Shown in pieces: positions 36,325-48,462 of a stretch of 64,000 nt of DNA. The stretch is taken from positions 8,749,001-8,813,000 of the forward strand of contig CM070572.1 of NCBI GenBank assembly GCA_036346355.1. Reading direction: 5' to 3'. The DNA comes from Rhipidocladum racemiflorum (Eukaryota; Streptophyta; Magnoliopsida; Poales; Poaceae). A model generated the notes under the pieces. That model worked only from the letters and a program-made list of their open reading frames with translations, was not told the DNA's origin and did no database searches. Made by a program: the position numbers and the translations under genes. The stretch's first letter is position 1, and each line of letters opens with the position of its first letter.

Positions 36325-37100
36325 TAGACTACAAGTAGTGTACTGATACTCTCGATTGATTGATTAGCTCATTCTGATGAAGAAATTCAGAAAATCGTAA
36401 AAAAGTTGGCGGGGCTACGTTCGGTGGAGAGTATTATATGCGAAGGACATATACAGTGGTGTAAAGTAAATCGTATATAAATTTTGGCACATAAGTTTTT
36501 TTACATGGTGGAGAGAGAGAGAGGAGAGAATGTATAACTGTTTTTTCGTGAACAGATGGTTGTATATTCTGTATAAAATAATGTTGCATAAGTTATCATC
36601 TATAAAAACGCTTATTCTATGCCACACTTAAAAAATTGTAGGATCACACAAAGATAATATTAAGATGTTATTTAATATAAAAGTTATCTTTAGTTTTATC
36701 TAGAGATGATGCGAAGGATGTCAAGGAGTATGTAGACAACGGTTATCTTACATGCTTTGACGTGGACCGGTGGAGCATATCCAGCAATAAGCAGGGCCCT
36801 AGGTTGCTGTTGTTGTAAAATGATGATGGTCATATATGATACTGTAGCACCAGAGTTAATGGGCAATAGTACCGATACAATCCTTTTGATAAAATTATGG
36901 GAATTAGCTACATTCTGTGGATTAAAGAATGATTATCAATGATTCAAAATTTCAAATGCACATAAGGATAAGAATTAAAATAATACATGCAGATAAATTA
37001 CGTAGGGAAGCTCAAGTTTAACAATTAAAATGAAAATAGTTTATTAGTCATCACACATGCTGAAGTTCAATAATTAAAATAGAAACAATTCATCAATCAT
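36325..37100. other. Intergenic DNA, no gene seen
   Basis: AT-rich sequence with a (GA)n tract near 36511-36528 and repeated AATTAAAAT..A-type motifs at 36975-37090. No coding or boundary signal. Confidence 0.5.
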
Positions 37101-37402
37101 CACACACATTACAAATCGCCTATCACGGCGTCGCCAATCACAAATTACTAATACGAGGTACCACAAATTGGGGATCATGGGGCCAACTAGAGTCTATTGT
37201 GGCCCACATGTCAATAGAAGGTGGCGAGTAATCGGGCTGAACGGGTACGAGTGCAGCTCCCTCATACCCATACCTATTTACCCGTCGGGTAAAGTTTGGC
37301 CCTAATAAACATACCCGCGAGCAACAAAAGAGGAACATACCCACCTCTATTAGTATTTTTACCCGCAGGTACACAGGTAATCAGGTAAGATTGTCATCCC
37401 TA
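37101..37402. mobile_element. Possible end of a hAT-like element
   Basis: The right side reads inward TAGGGATGACAATCTTACC and carries repeated ACCCG/CGGGTA motifs, as in grass hAT elements that end TAGGGATGGCAA. The left end and an 8-bp duplication were not found. It abuts the copia fragment that follows. Confidence 0.4.
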
Positions 37403-37935
37403 GTCGTGGCGCACCGCTTCGGGTGCAAGTGCGTTGGCTCAGCCAGTGTGCATGGTGCCACGACGCATTGGGGTCGGTGTCGGACGACTCGACCAATGTT
37501 CATGGTGCCGCAGTGCTTCGTAGACAGCCTTGAGGGGTGCGCCGTGGGAGCCCAGATTCGATTATCTTTCGTGCCACAAACTCATGTATGGCTTGCATAT
37601 GTTTAATTGCTTGATATCGGTTGAATTTCGATGCAGTGTCGATTGATGCAAGCAGATGATCATGATCAGCCTTGGAGAGCGTCGTCCTGATAACGTGTTG
37701 TAAATCAATAATTATCGCCGTAGATCAAACACCATGCACCGAGTGAAATAGCAAGAACAAACAATGAGAGAACTCGATATAAGGTGGCGAAAACTCTTCT
37801 ATTTATTAGATTGATTCTTTTGTAGAAAGGTGTGCTATATTTATAGTTAAAAACCAATTAGAGATAGATTTGGATCCATCCATAACAAAATAGAGTCCAA
37901 ACATATTCGAACAATGGTAATTAAGATTCCAAACA
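37403..37935 (-). mobile_element. Reverse-oriented fragment of the copia C family (LTR plus leader)
   Basis: Read on the minus strand it holds an LTR (37935-37696), then the primer site CGTTATCAGGACGACG and a GC-rich leader. These align with the LTR, TGTTATCAGCACGACG and leader (ATCGACATTGCATCGA) of the copia element at 41694. No gag or pol is present; the leader stops at about 37403. Confidence 0.72.
37696..37935 (-). repeat. LTR of the reverse-oriented copia fragment
   Basis: It is 240 bp, TGTTTGGAATC to TTTACAACA on the minus strand, nearly the same length as the 241-bp LTRs at 41694 and 54117. It shares ATCCAAATCTATCT and CAATCTAATAAA blocks with them, and has a TATA-like CTATAAATATA. 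Confidence 0.7.
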
Positions 37936-38065
37936 GCTGTCGCATTAAGTGCCTTGTTGGGGGTCCTTGTGCTCTCCTACCTTTTCTTTCCGTCTCCTCC
38001 TAATCTGACGCCTAATATCTAGTTAGGCTTTGTAGTTTGTGCCGGTGATTTCATGGCATGCTTGA

Positions 38066-38336
38066 GAGCAAGTACAATAGTAAAGCCCACTGCAGGCTAA
38101 TAGTAAGCTAAAAGTCAGATTGTACAATAACTGTCTCTAAAAGTAGTCTCTAGATATTGTGCAATAACTATCTATTCTCTCTTGTATATAAATGATTTAC
38201 CTATGCATCCGTGCAAAGCTGGCTACTAAATAAGAGTCAGCTATCTTCTCTTTCCTCTTTTCTCACTCCTCCACATAGACCAAAGCTGACATGTACAAGC
38301 TAAAAGCCAGTTAACGTAGCCTTATTGTACTTGCTC
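38066..38336. mobile_element. MITE (271 bp), GAGCAAGTACAATA family
   Basis: Inverted ends are GAGAGCAAGTACAATAGTA and its near-complement TTATTGTACTTGCTC, flanked by TGA on both sides (38063-38065 and 38337-38339). The 3-bp duplication suggests PIF/Harbinger; this is not certain. Confidence 0.75.
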
Positions 38337-39171
38337 TGATGTGCCCTCCATCTTCAGGTTATGGGACTCGAAGAAAAATTAGGGCCAAACAAGTGCTTAC
38401 TTAAAGAGCTTTCAATGCTAAGCCCTCTTTATGCTAGAAGCCTGAAACCTCCAGGTAAGATGAAGCGAGGTGCAGATGGGTTTTCAGTTCTCACGATTAT
38501 GATTTGTAACTCGTAAGCTGCTTCTCAGTTGCTAGCTTATTGCAGGTCACTAGTAGTATTCAGTTTGACTGGCCAGTGAGCCGGCGTTACATTGGTGATG
38601 TGCCTACTTTTTGACCAGGTGAGTCTCAGAGTGGGCTTGCACAAAAGATTCGATTTATCTCATAGAGAATGGCAGAATGTGATGTCGTATCTTACTAAAG
38701 AATGTCCCAATATAAATGCAGAAGAACTACACGAAACATTCATAATTCAATGTATCGGATCAATGCTAATGCTCGCATCGTCTCAAAAGGGGAGAGAAAA
38801 ATTTGCCGAAACACTTTAACTAACTTTTGGGGAGTTTTAGGGCCCATCAGATGACGAGAAGCCCTCGAATCCTCGATGTGAAGGGAATTTTTTCATGGTA
38901 TTTTTTTTTTCAAATCTAATACCTGATGAATGTAATTATAAAAATAACTATTTTTTCGACCGCGGAAGTGTGACGTCTGTCGTTGCGACTCGTGTATCGT
39001 GACACGTGCTGCCGAGCTAGAACCACGCGGCAGGTCCCGCCGCACTCCCTTGTGCCACCCTACCTAGCCACCTTGCAGGCCGCCCTAACGTGGTAGGTGT
39101 AGGTCGTGGTTCTAACCTTGCTGTGGTACATAAACATAGTAGTTAACACGTGTTACATGTAGATGTTTACG

Positions 39172-39178
<7 letters not shown>
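38337..39178. other. Intergenic DNA with unassigned short frames
   Basis: Frames at 38361-38516 (MGLEEKLGPNKCLLKELSML) and 38592-38819 (75 aa) are not recognised. They could be scraps of a transposon or gene. A GC-rich patch lies at about 38955-39110. Confidence 0.4.

Positions 39179-39243
<65 letters not shown>
39179..39243. repeat. (TA)n microsatellite
   Basis: About 32 uninterrupted TA dinucleotides. Confidence 0.95.
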
Positions 39244-39246
<3 letters not shown>

Positions 39247-40390
39247 GAGGCTAGAAATCTAAGATTTCCCTAAATGTACTGTTTTGGAAAGATGTTTGGT
39301 TTGTGCTTTGCGCATGTACTAAAAGCTGGAACTTGGAAGTGACCACAGAGGCACAGACCAGCTCGCGGCATGCATACATGCTACCGAGCTTGCTCCGAAT
39401 AATGATCCCATCCGCCATCTTTACCGACCGTAGCTTCACTTAGCATTGAAAAAGTGATCTCTTTCCGATGGCTCTAATCCAAACATGTAATAACTCACTT
39501 AGCATGTGTTTGTATCTGTGCCATTGCGAAGAAGGCATTTGGTCCTGGAATCTCACATGATTTCCGTAGAATTTGAAGAAGAAGAAAAAAATCGCTGTCT
39601 AAACGAGGCGTTAATTTGTTGCAAAGTTGACAATTTTGATTCACACAATTTAAAAGTCGTTTTATTGACCTCAAATTCGACTGATCACAATCTCACCCGC
39701 ATCAGGCTCAAACGGCACGCCTGTTCAGCCCCTCGCAACAGTAGATGATCGGAATGCATGCATGCTTGACAAGTTGACATAGACACGAATGGTTGTCCCA
39801 AAGCTAGTGGATCGATCTGTCGACACTTTCGCGGCTGGAACAATCGATCAGCAGCAAGGACACCCCCCCCCCCCCCCCCATCGGCGGATGCACTGGATAA
39901 CCCGGTCCAGAGATTCCAGGCACGTACGAAGCGAGACTTCAATTGCGACAAAGGGGAGGCGACCGGCATGCAAAAGCCATTGATCGGACGAGCTAGGGAA
40001 GGGAGCAGGCATGGCAGGGGAAAGAGCGAGAGGCCGCTGTCAGAGCGCTCATGATGTTGTGCCTCGAAGGAGGAACAAAAGGAGATGGGTAGCCCGTGAG
40101 GGCACTCATCATGGCCACAACCATCGATGGGCAAAAGCAAAAAGCGGTCGGCAAGAACGATGATAAACCAACGCATCTCTACTCGGTGCTACTCTGTATT
40201 CACTGCACACTTCGGTGTTTCTGTACGTGCAATACAAATAGGCACAGTATCATCGGTGAAACCACAATTTTTTTTAAGGAATGCTTATTTTACAGATATA
40301 ATTTTATAGTTTTGTATAATAATTTTGTAATATCATAAGCTTAATATATATATTTTAAATTTGCTAAAAGTTCTAAGGTATTAACCAACT
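39244..40390. other. Intergenic DNA with a poly-C run
   Basis: No supported gene. A 17-base C run lies at 39863-39879. Frames to 163 aa on the minus strand have no recognisable motif. Confidence 0.45.
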
Positions 40391-40968
40391 AATGCCAGCT
40401 ATAGCCCCTTTGCTACGTCCAGAGCAGGACGGAGTGCGCGGCGGAGGGGAGGTGGAGGTGAGAGGAGCAGATGTGGAGGAGGGAGAAGGCGGCACGCGCG
40501 GTCGGGGGTGATGCCGTGGGCAAGCATGTCGCCGAAGAGAGCAGCAACATCAGCGAGGCGGGCGGTCTTGGCGAGCGCAGACAAGACCGAGGTGTAGGAG
40601 GCTGTGGTGGTTGCGCTAGCAGGCGAGTAGTGGCGCAGGAAGAGGGCCGTGTCGGTGTTGATCAGGGCCAAGGCGGCTAGTTGGTGGTTGTAGTCGTGGA
40701 GGGTGTACGACGAAGAAGAGAAGACGATTGTGGTGGTGGTGTAGTAGAGGCGGGCAGGAGGTGGTTGAGCATGCGCATAGCCGCGCGCACAGCGACTGAC
40801 AACAGAGCGGAGGTGGCTGCGGCTATGACCGCGGCCACGACCGACCATGCATCGGTGGTCATAGAGGATGGTAGAGTCAGGGTAATGCAAAAGCAAAAGA
40901 GAATCGAATTTGCACGGCGATGGGTACTTGCAATGACAACGGCGATGCAAAGTTGCAAACGACATCAA
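40391..40968 (-). pseudogene. Pentatricopeptide repeat (PPR) gene fragment
   Basis: Minus-strand segments in different frames read like the N-terminus of a grass PPR protein, an organelle RNA-binding family. They run MRMLNHLLPAS, then LHDYNHQLAALALINTDTAL, then the PPR-motif sequence SYTSVLSALAKTARLADVAA and LFGDMLAHGITPD, and finally LRPALDVAKGL. At least two frameshifts separate these, and the frame ends after about one repeat, where intact genes have ten or more. Likely a gene fragment moved by a transposon or left after deletion. No element ends were found around it. Confidence 0.65.
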
Positions 40969-40989
40969 CTTTTGCTATGAGGTGCGAGA

Positions 40990-41693
40990 TAGTGAGATAT
41001 GATGTTATGCATGGTGAAGCATCAGCCCTATCATCTTGCTAGTTTTACATGTGTGTAGTTGCAGCCTTGCAGATTTATGAAGAACGAATACAACTTGCCA
41101 GTCTGACCTCACAAATGCAAGATGCATCAGGGACTACAGCTCAAATTTTTTGGGGTGCCAGGGCATACCCGGCACCCCTAGTACTGCCCATGACGGTATC
41201 CTCAATGTCACTGACAAACAAGGGCATTTCATGTGTGGTTGTCCGTAACTTGGCATAGAGAGCTCATCGCTTCACTTGCTCCTCTCACTGGTGCATGCGC
41301 TGCCGCGTGCCATGCCGTCGGGGAGCACGAAGCGGACGAGTTACGCACTAGTACGGCGACGGGCACCACCACGTTTTCGTTTAGTTGGCATGAGACATTT
41401 GCTCTCTCATCGTCGTGCCGGCACGATGCACGCGCACATCACACATGCGTGCCTGCCTGCCCCTGCCTTTTGCTCCAGTGCTCCTCCTTGGGCCCTCTTT
41501 TGGCCAAAGGCCTCGGTGCCCGAAGCCACCGGCACATGGAAACTAGGCCATTTATTGGCACACACCTGTACTCGTCAGAGTGCACACATCCATGCGCCTA
41601 CCTGGACAGTGTCATGTCATTGCCGCACTGGTTACACTTTCACAAGAAAGCGTTAAACGAAAAGAGACGTACGACTGTGTACGTCGTTCTGAA
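40990..41693. other. Intergenic DNA before copia C
   Basis: Frames at 41233-41706 and 41276-41656 overlap in different frames and resemble nothing known. No boundaries seen other than the LTR that follows. Confidence 0.45.
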
Positions 41694-41934
41694 TATTATG
41701 ATATAGTCAAAATCCTAGTTCAAGTTTAGATGGACTTTATTTATTGGTGGACGAATCTAAATCTATCTACAAGAGGCTTTGTTATATGTTGGGCATCCCT
41801 CTTTGTACAAAAATCAATCTAATAAAGATAGAGAACTTTGCCCTCTACTTTTGTGTGTGCTCCATGTTCTTTTTCGTGTGATTGCATTGACGTGCTGTTG
41901 ATCAATCATGGGTGAACGACTATGTTTTACAACA
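41694..41934 (+). repeat. 5' LTR of copia element C
   Basis: It is 241 bp, from TATTATGATATAG to TTTTACAACA, with the same length and order of blocks as 54117-54357. The exact first base is uncertain because the usual TG is not evident. Confidence 0.78.
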
Positions 41935-41950
41935 TGTTATCAGCACGACG
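41935..41950 (+). other. Primer-binding region of copia element C
   Basis: TGTTATCAGCACGACG directly follows the LTR; a near-identical string follows the minus-strand LTR at 37696. The tRNA is not assigned. Confidence 0.55.
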
Positions 41951-43865
41951 TTCTACCGAGGCCGATCGTGATCGTCTACTAGCATCGATCGACATTGCAT
42001 CGAGTTCATCCTGCCACACGCGATCATACTACTACAAGCCCTACGTAAGCTCAATTTATGTAAGTTGATCGCACATGAACAATCAATTAAATCCTTCAGA
42101 TTCGTTCTTGCTAATTAGATCACATGTCATTCTAATCTAAAGTTGCAATCAAAAGTTACTATTTATCACGAGAAATGTAGACATCATACACAAGCAGTGG
42201 CGGTCGAGCGCGCACGCCAAACAGGCACCGACGGTAGCGTATGCCCTAAAGGAGGCCTCTGCATTTTTTCTTGATAGCGGTGATCCCCACATCCGTGCTC
42301 GAAGTGTGCGACGGTGGCCAGAGCACCGCCTTGCTCCCGCCGGTGTCCACAGCCGCGCCCAAAATAAGCGACGATAGTCGAAGAGCTGCCTTGTTTTTCT
42401 GCGCAGGCCCCTTGGCTTCCACGTGGCGGCCGCCAAAGACGCAACGTTCGCTGCACCCATAGCCATGGCTGACCGCTCTCCTTTCGCATCTGCAGCAACG
42501 GGTGGCTGCTCGGCTTACACGGCTGCAGTGACGGATGGCTGCTCAGCTTCCATGCCGGTAGAGATGGATGGTGATGCATCATTTTTGTGCTCGAAGCCAA
42601 TGGCACACCACATCGACTCTCGCGAGCCTCGGCTTTTGCACCGACGGGACCATGCTAGCGTTTCCTTGGTTTTCGCCCTGAAGGCGGCATCCATGCCAAT
42701 ATGGCACGACGCGGCGACGACGAACTCGTGGTGGTCGCATAGAGGAGGAGGCGGCGACGCCCGATGCACCGCGAGCGCAAAGCATGAGGTAGCCGCTCTG
42801 GTTCCAACCGCGACACCCATGTGGGCACCACCAGTGGCGGCCCCAATACGCCGCACGTGCAACACACGAGGTGGTGGCGTTGGTCCCCGCGTTACCATCG
42901 ACGGTGGCGCCCAATGTGCTGTGCGCGCAAAACCCATGGCGGTGGCGTTGGCTCCTGCGGCGCCGCTCGTGTCGCCACTGGCAGCGGCGCCCACCCGCAC
43001 TTGAGGAGATAGTGGTTAAGCTATTTGGAAACCCTAGCCGTCGGCTTTAAAGGAAGTTTTTGGGCCACGCAAGCCTAATGGACTGGATCGACACATTCAG
43101 CTAAATATTTTCCTAAAAATAAAGAAATGGGAAATTTACAATTTTGCCGCCTTGGTTTTTCATGTAATTTTTAAAACTAGTTAATAAATTATGAAATTCA
43201 TGTTAAATTCTAGAAATTAGATTTCTTGGAATATGGGCTTTGTGAAAATTTTGGTAAATTAATAAGTAGCACATTCTGAAAGTTCTGTACCTTGAGTTTA
43301 TTTTATAGCATTATGTCATGTTTTTTAATATGCACTGTAATTTAATTTTCAGTTTTTAAGTAATTCTAGAAATTACTTAATCATTAACGAAAACATTGAA
43401 AAAAAATGCTAGGACATTCTCGAAAATTATGTGTGACACATTGATTACGTCATGTCACTGGTTTTATTTTCCTTAGCATTGTTTCATGTTTATATTTGCT
43501 GGAATTTATATTTTTTATTGTTTAGTAATTATAAAAATTGATTAGTAATTAACAAAAAATCATGAAAAATGCTACAAAAATTTAAGAAAATTTCAAATAG
43601 CACATTATGAGCTCTATGTCTCTGGATTAATATTTTTAGCATTATTCCATATTTAATTTATGTCTCAATTTACTTTTTTGTTATTCAGCAATGCTGAAAA
43701 TTGCTTAATAATTAAATTTTTTTGAAAAATGCTAAAAAAAATCTGAGAAATTTTAGATAATTATCTACTCAATAGATATTGACCAAATTTTATTGATTTA
43801 ATGAGATGCATCCAATATAATATTTTAACAGTAGTAAAATTCAATATTACTTGCACAAATAAATA
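41951..43865 (+). other. Leader of copia element C: GC-rich block and AT-rich tandem repeats
   Basis: From 42150 to 43010 the leader is GC-rich with open frames on both strands (to 193 aa) and repeats such as GGATGGCTGCTC. I do not recognise a gene; it could be captured DNA or leader. From about 43150 to 43750 the sequence is AT-rich with three diverged copies of a ~165-bp unit. Confidence 0.45.
43150..43750. repeat. Three diverged ~165-bp tandem units in the copia C leader
   Basis: The units share GCATTATGTCATG / GCATTGTTTCATG / GCATTATTCCAT at about 43309, 43479 and 43639, each followed by a TTTAGTAATT..AATTGATTA-like block. Confidence 0.65.
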
Positions 43866-44229
43866 TGATGGACATCACAAAAGGGAATTTGCTGAGCTTG
43901 CCCTGGATGGCAGCAATTACCTCATTTAGGTAATGGATGCCAAAATTAACCTGATAGCTTGAGTGACCTGCTATTACCCAACCTTAAGCTGGTGCCCCTG
44001 CTGTTCTAAAACCTGGAAAATGTGTTGCTTTGTATTTTCTGAGACACCATCTCTATCCGAACCTGAAGGCCGGATGCTTGATGGTGGAGGACCCGCTGGC
44101 ATTGTGAAATTCCCTGAAGGAAAGATACAACCAGCAAAGATTCGTACCATTGTCAGAAGCACAGTGCGAATGGATCCTCCTATGCTTTCATGACTTCAAA
44201 ACTGTAGTGACATATAATTCTGCTATGCA

Positions 44230-45518
44230 CAAGGTTCCAAATCTCGTTTTTGGAAAAATCTCGGAGGTGGCCGAAATCCGAAATCTCGGCGAGATTCGCA
44301 AATTTCGGGTAAAATCCGGACGAAAATGCAAAAACCAAATTTCAAATCCGGTTTTTTTTAACCGGGAAATTCGAGATCTCGAGCGAAATCACCAAGATCT
44401 CGGTCCACATTGAACCATCCGAAAAATGGTCTAAAACACGTCAAAAAATTTTGAATTTTTTTGGATGGTCCTCAGACATCACTAATGTTCCCATAAAAAT
44501 TTGAGATGATGATCAAGCATGAGGAATTTTTAAAAAATCTAACAATGGTAAAGTCGTGATAAAAACCGTATATAAAATCAGTTTTTGATTTTTCAAATGT
44601 AACAAATGAACTTCAAGTCATTTGAAAAGTTTTATATATGTTCATATGTATTGAGGGAGGTTCTTTCTTTGAAACCACCTGCAGTTCTGTGGGAGGTTCT
44701 TTCTTTGAAACCACCTGCAGTTCTGAGGGAGGTTCTTTCTTTGAAACCACATGCAGTTTTGAGTTTTGACCAGTAAGAAAAGATCTATTGAGCTCTACTC
44801 CAGGTTTGGTGATATGAAGTTCAAGGCTGACCTAACATGACGTGCATGCGATTGAATTGATGAAGGCCTGATCAATGCCATATATACATAGGTGAGTTAG
44901 TACTGTACCCATTTATAAATACATGTTATCTTAGGTTTTAAATTTTGTTTTTCAATATATGTCATTCAATAATTTTGAAATGGTTTTTGTACCACTGTTT
45001 CCACTCCACTTCTCTCTCATAGTCATACACAGATTGATTCCAACTATCAATGTCAGTATCAGATATCATTTCTCTCTGTTGTTTCAATGCACTAGAAAAG
45101 TTCCTATGTATTAAAAAAGTTCAAACCACTTTAGAAAATTTTGAAATTTTTTGTGAATGGTCATAACACATCCATAATATTCCCATAAAATTTTCAGAAG
45201 ATGATCAATCTTAAAATTTTTTAAAAAATTCAGAAAGTCATAACCAACAAATTGAATCAACCAAAAAATGATCAAAAACATGTTAAAAATTTTTGAAATT
45301 TTTTGTGGATGATCTTGATCCTAAACCCAAGCAAATACAATGCATAAAAATCAAAATCCAGCAAAAACTACCAAATCTCGCCCGAAATTGCCGAGATCTC
45401 GCCGAGAAATCCGATATTTGAATTTTTTGAATTTTTTCAGGATTTTAAATCTCGGAGAGGTCCGAAATCCGAGATTTCACCTGGATCTCGCCGAATTTCG
45501 CCGAAATTTGGACCCCTA
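44230..45518. mobile_element. Non-autonomous hAT element, copy 1, inside copia C gag
   Basis: The 1289-bp element is flanked by GCTATGCA (44222-44229 and 45519-45526), an 8-bp hAT duplication. TIRs are CAAGGTTCCAAATCTCG and TAGGGGTCCAAATTTCGG. Both ends are full of GAAATCTCGGCGAGATT-type motifs, and the middle has repeated AT-rich blocks (TTTTGAATTTTTTTGGATGG, CATTAATATTCCCATAAAA-like). A relative is at 56252-57208. No transposase is present. Confidence 0.87.
44655..44762. repeat. Three tandem copies of a 36-bp unit in the hAT element
   Basis: The unit begins GGAGGTTCTTTCTTTGAAAC; starts are near 44657, 44693 and 44729, with few differences between copies. Confidence 0.9.
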
Positions 45519-45821
45519 GCTATGCACAAACTTATCGCAAAATTAACATTTTGTAACCAGAAAGTTACTGATGCTATACACAAATTTATCGCAAAATTAG
45601 CATTTTCCTTAATGGAGTTTCCTTAAGAGCCTCATTTTATTAGTTTTAGTATTTATGTTCCTGAATGAACATTTAGTCTACCCTCCTGTTGAGCGATTAT
45701 TAGTTGTGAATATATAAAGTGTCATTTAAGATAATATTAGCTTTTTTATGTTATGCATGTTCTATATTTTCAAGATGTTCATGTTGCAACAATTGAATTG
45801 ATTGAATTTATTCCTTTAATA

Positions 45822-48462
45822 TAGAACAATCGTATAATCCAATAGCAGGGCAGGAAACCTTTCTTGTAGACAGTTGCACCACAAATTCTATTCTTTGGGA
45901 GGCTATATATTTTTCAACTTTGACTAAGAAAATTGGAAATATTATGACCATCTCTGGAAGTGATGCATGCATAATTGGCACTGGAAGAGTCATTGTAGTT
46001 TTCCCTATGGGTACTGTATAATAATTGAGAATGCACTATTATACCCTTAGTCCAGTCATACTCTGTTAATTTTTAAAGAGATTTGTCTTAATGGTTTCCA
46101 TATAGAAAGTGATAACGAAGATGGTACCGAATACCTTCTCATGACTAAGTTTAATGGGTGCAATAAATGTTTGGTTGAAAAACTCCCTTCCTTCTCCTCT
46201 GGGTTATATTATACATATATAAAACCTGAAGTTTATGTTGTGATGAAAACTATCCTTAAAGACCTAGATATTTAAGATCTGGCATGATCAACTTGGACAT
46301 CCTGGGTTGAATATGATGAGAAGAATAATTAATAATTCTACTGGTCAGCATAAAATCTATAAACTTTCCTAAACCTGAATATTTTGTATGTCTTTTTTGT
46401 GAAAAGGAAAGCTCATAGTTAAACCCTCTTACTTAAAGGTTAGAAAGGAATCCCTGAATTTCTTAAATAGAATTCAGGGTGATATCTGTGAACCTACTCA
46501 GCCTCTATTGGACCCCTTCAGATATTTCATGGTACTAATAGATGCTTCTATTAGATGGTCCCACGTATGTCTCTTATATACTAGGAACCATATTTTGCTA
46601 TATTAATTGCCTAAATTATTAAGTTAAGAGTATCCTTTCCAAAAGAAATGATCAAGTCCATTCGAATGAAAAATGCTCGTGAATTTACCTCAAAAGCATT
46701 TGATAATTATTGTATGGCTCTGGGTATTAATGTGGAACATTTTGTACCTCATGTTCACACTCAAAATGGCCTTGCAGAATCACTAATTAAAAGAATAAAA
46801 CTTATTGCTAGGCCACCTTTGCAGAATTGTAGGCTACCCACCAGCTGTTGGGGCCATCGGCATTAATTCAATTCAGACCAACCGCATATCATGAAAATTT
46901 TCCTTTGCAGATAGTGTTTAAAAAAGAGCCAAGTATTTTTCATCTGCGAAAATTTGACTGTGCTGTGTATGTGCCAATCTCTTTACCACACGTACCACCA
47001 TGGGCTCTCACCGAAAGTTGGAGATCTATGTAGGTTATGAATCTCCGTTAATAATTAAATACCTTGAGCATATGACAAGTGATTTGTACACGGCTCAGTA
47101 CGCTGATTATATTTTTTATGAGGACAATTTTACAGCATTAGGGGAGATAAGTACCACATTAAAGAATGCCGAGAAATTGATTGGAGTGTCACCTGTAATA
47201 AATGCACCTGAAAGAGTAAAAATACCCCTAGAGGATCTTGAACCCATTCTTGCCCCTTGTGATAAAAGAGGGGGAGGCTTCCAGAGTTCTAGGTGCACAT
47301 GACTCAATTTTGAGGAGACATCCGCAGAAACAGAGAACCAATCAAATGAGATTACCACCTGTGACAGTGGAAGAAACTCAACTCGATGTTGAGAAAATTC
47401 TTGAAGTGAGCCATCCTGGAGATAGTAATGTCCGTGAAGTGAAAAATCATGAAGATGATAACACTAGCGTAAATTTGAACGCACAATCTAACGCTGGGAA
47501 GTCGGAACACTCAGACTCAATTGTTTTGGAAAATCACGAGGAGCTGAAAGAAATAAGTAAAGAAATATCCACCAATTATGTGGATTTAGAAGAATTATAT
47601 AAGAGAAAGACTATAATTGTCGATATTTATTTTTCCTTTAAAATTGCTAAAACTCTTGAACTGGATCCATAACCAAAATCCATGGCAGCGTGCCAAAAGT
47701 GCTCAGATTGGGCCGAATGGAAATAAGCAATTTGATACATAATTGTGCTCGCTTAATAAGAAGAAAGCTTTTTGTACCGTTGACCGAACACCTCCTAAAG
47801 TTTTCCCTGTAAGAGCAAAATGGGTTTTCATTTGGAAGAGAAATGAAAATAACTAGGTGGTGAGATATAAAACAAGGCTTGTAGCACATAGATTCACGTA
47901 GAGACCCAACATCGATTACGAAGAAACATATTCTCCCGTAATGAGTAGAATAACGTTATGATATTTAATATCAATGGTAGTAGGTTTAAATTTAACAACG
48001 CAGTTGATGGATGTGGTGGCCGCATATTTATATGGGTTATCGGATATGGATATTTATTTGAGAGTCTTTAAAGGAGTCAAAGTTTTTTATCTCAATAATC
48101 GCAACATGTATAACTTCAAATTGCAAGGATTACTATACGGATTAAAATAGTCCGGAAAAATGTGGTACAATCGACTTAGTGAATTCATGCTAAAGAAGGG
48201 ATGTTCAAATAATGATAATTGTCCCTGTGTGTTCATAAAGAAATCTCATAATGGATCATGTATCATATCGATGTATGTTGATGATATGAATATCATTGAA
48301 ACCACAGAAGAGATAAAGGAAGTAAGTGCTTACCTCGCAACAGAGTTTAAGATAAAAGACTTAGGTAAAACCAATTTTGTTTAGGCCTGCAACTTGAGTA
48401 TTTTTCGAGAAGGAATTTTTGTACACCAGTTTGCTTGTACTAAGAAAGAATTGGAAAGATAT
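45822..48462 (+). pseudogene. copia C pol, first part: protease, integrase, RT start (degenerate)
   Basis: A protease-like stretch is read at about 45850-46010 (FLVDSCTTNSILW). The integrase core is at 46648-46866 (NAREFTSKAFDNYCMALGIN, HTQNGLAESLIKRIK). The connection and variable region run to about 47672. RT follows in broken frames (LMDVVAAYLYGLSDMDIYL, LQGLLYGLK, then SMYVDDMNIIETTEEIKEV with YVDD). It is cut at TTGGAAAGATAT by the gypsy-like element. Many stops. Confidence 0.82.

Larger units (their letters stand above)
43866..45640 (+). pseudogene. copia C gag, split by a hAT element
   Basis: Gag (UBN2-type) segments: KREFAELALDGSNYL near 43878, and DFKTVVTYNSAMHK just left of the hAT insertion. 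The frame resumes right of it as MHKLIAKLTFCNQKVTDA, so excising 44230-45518 restores the gag reading. In-frame stops and shifts elsewhere show loss of function. Confidence 0.75.

Noticed and set aside
41233..41706. 157-aa plus-strand frame
   Set aside because: Overlaps another frame of similar length, has no recognised motif, and runs into the copia C LTR.
42150..43010. GC-rich frames (to 193 aa) as a host gene
   Set aside because: Overlapping frames on both strands, no motif, and the position is the leader between the copia C primer site and gag.
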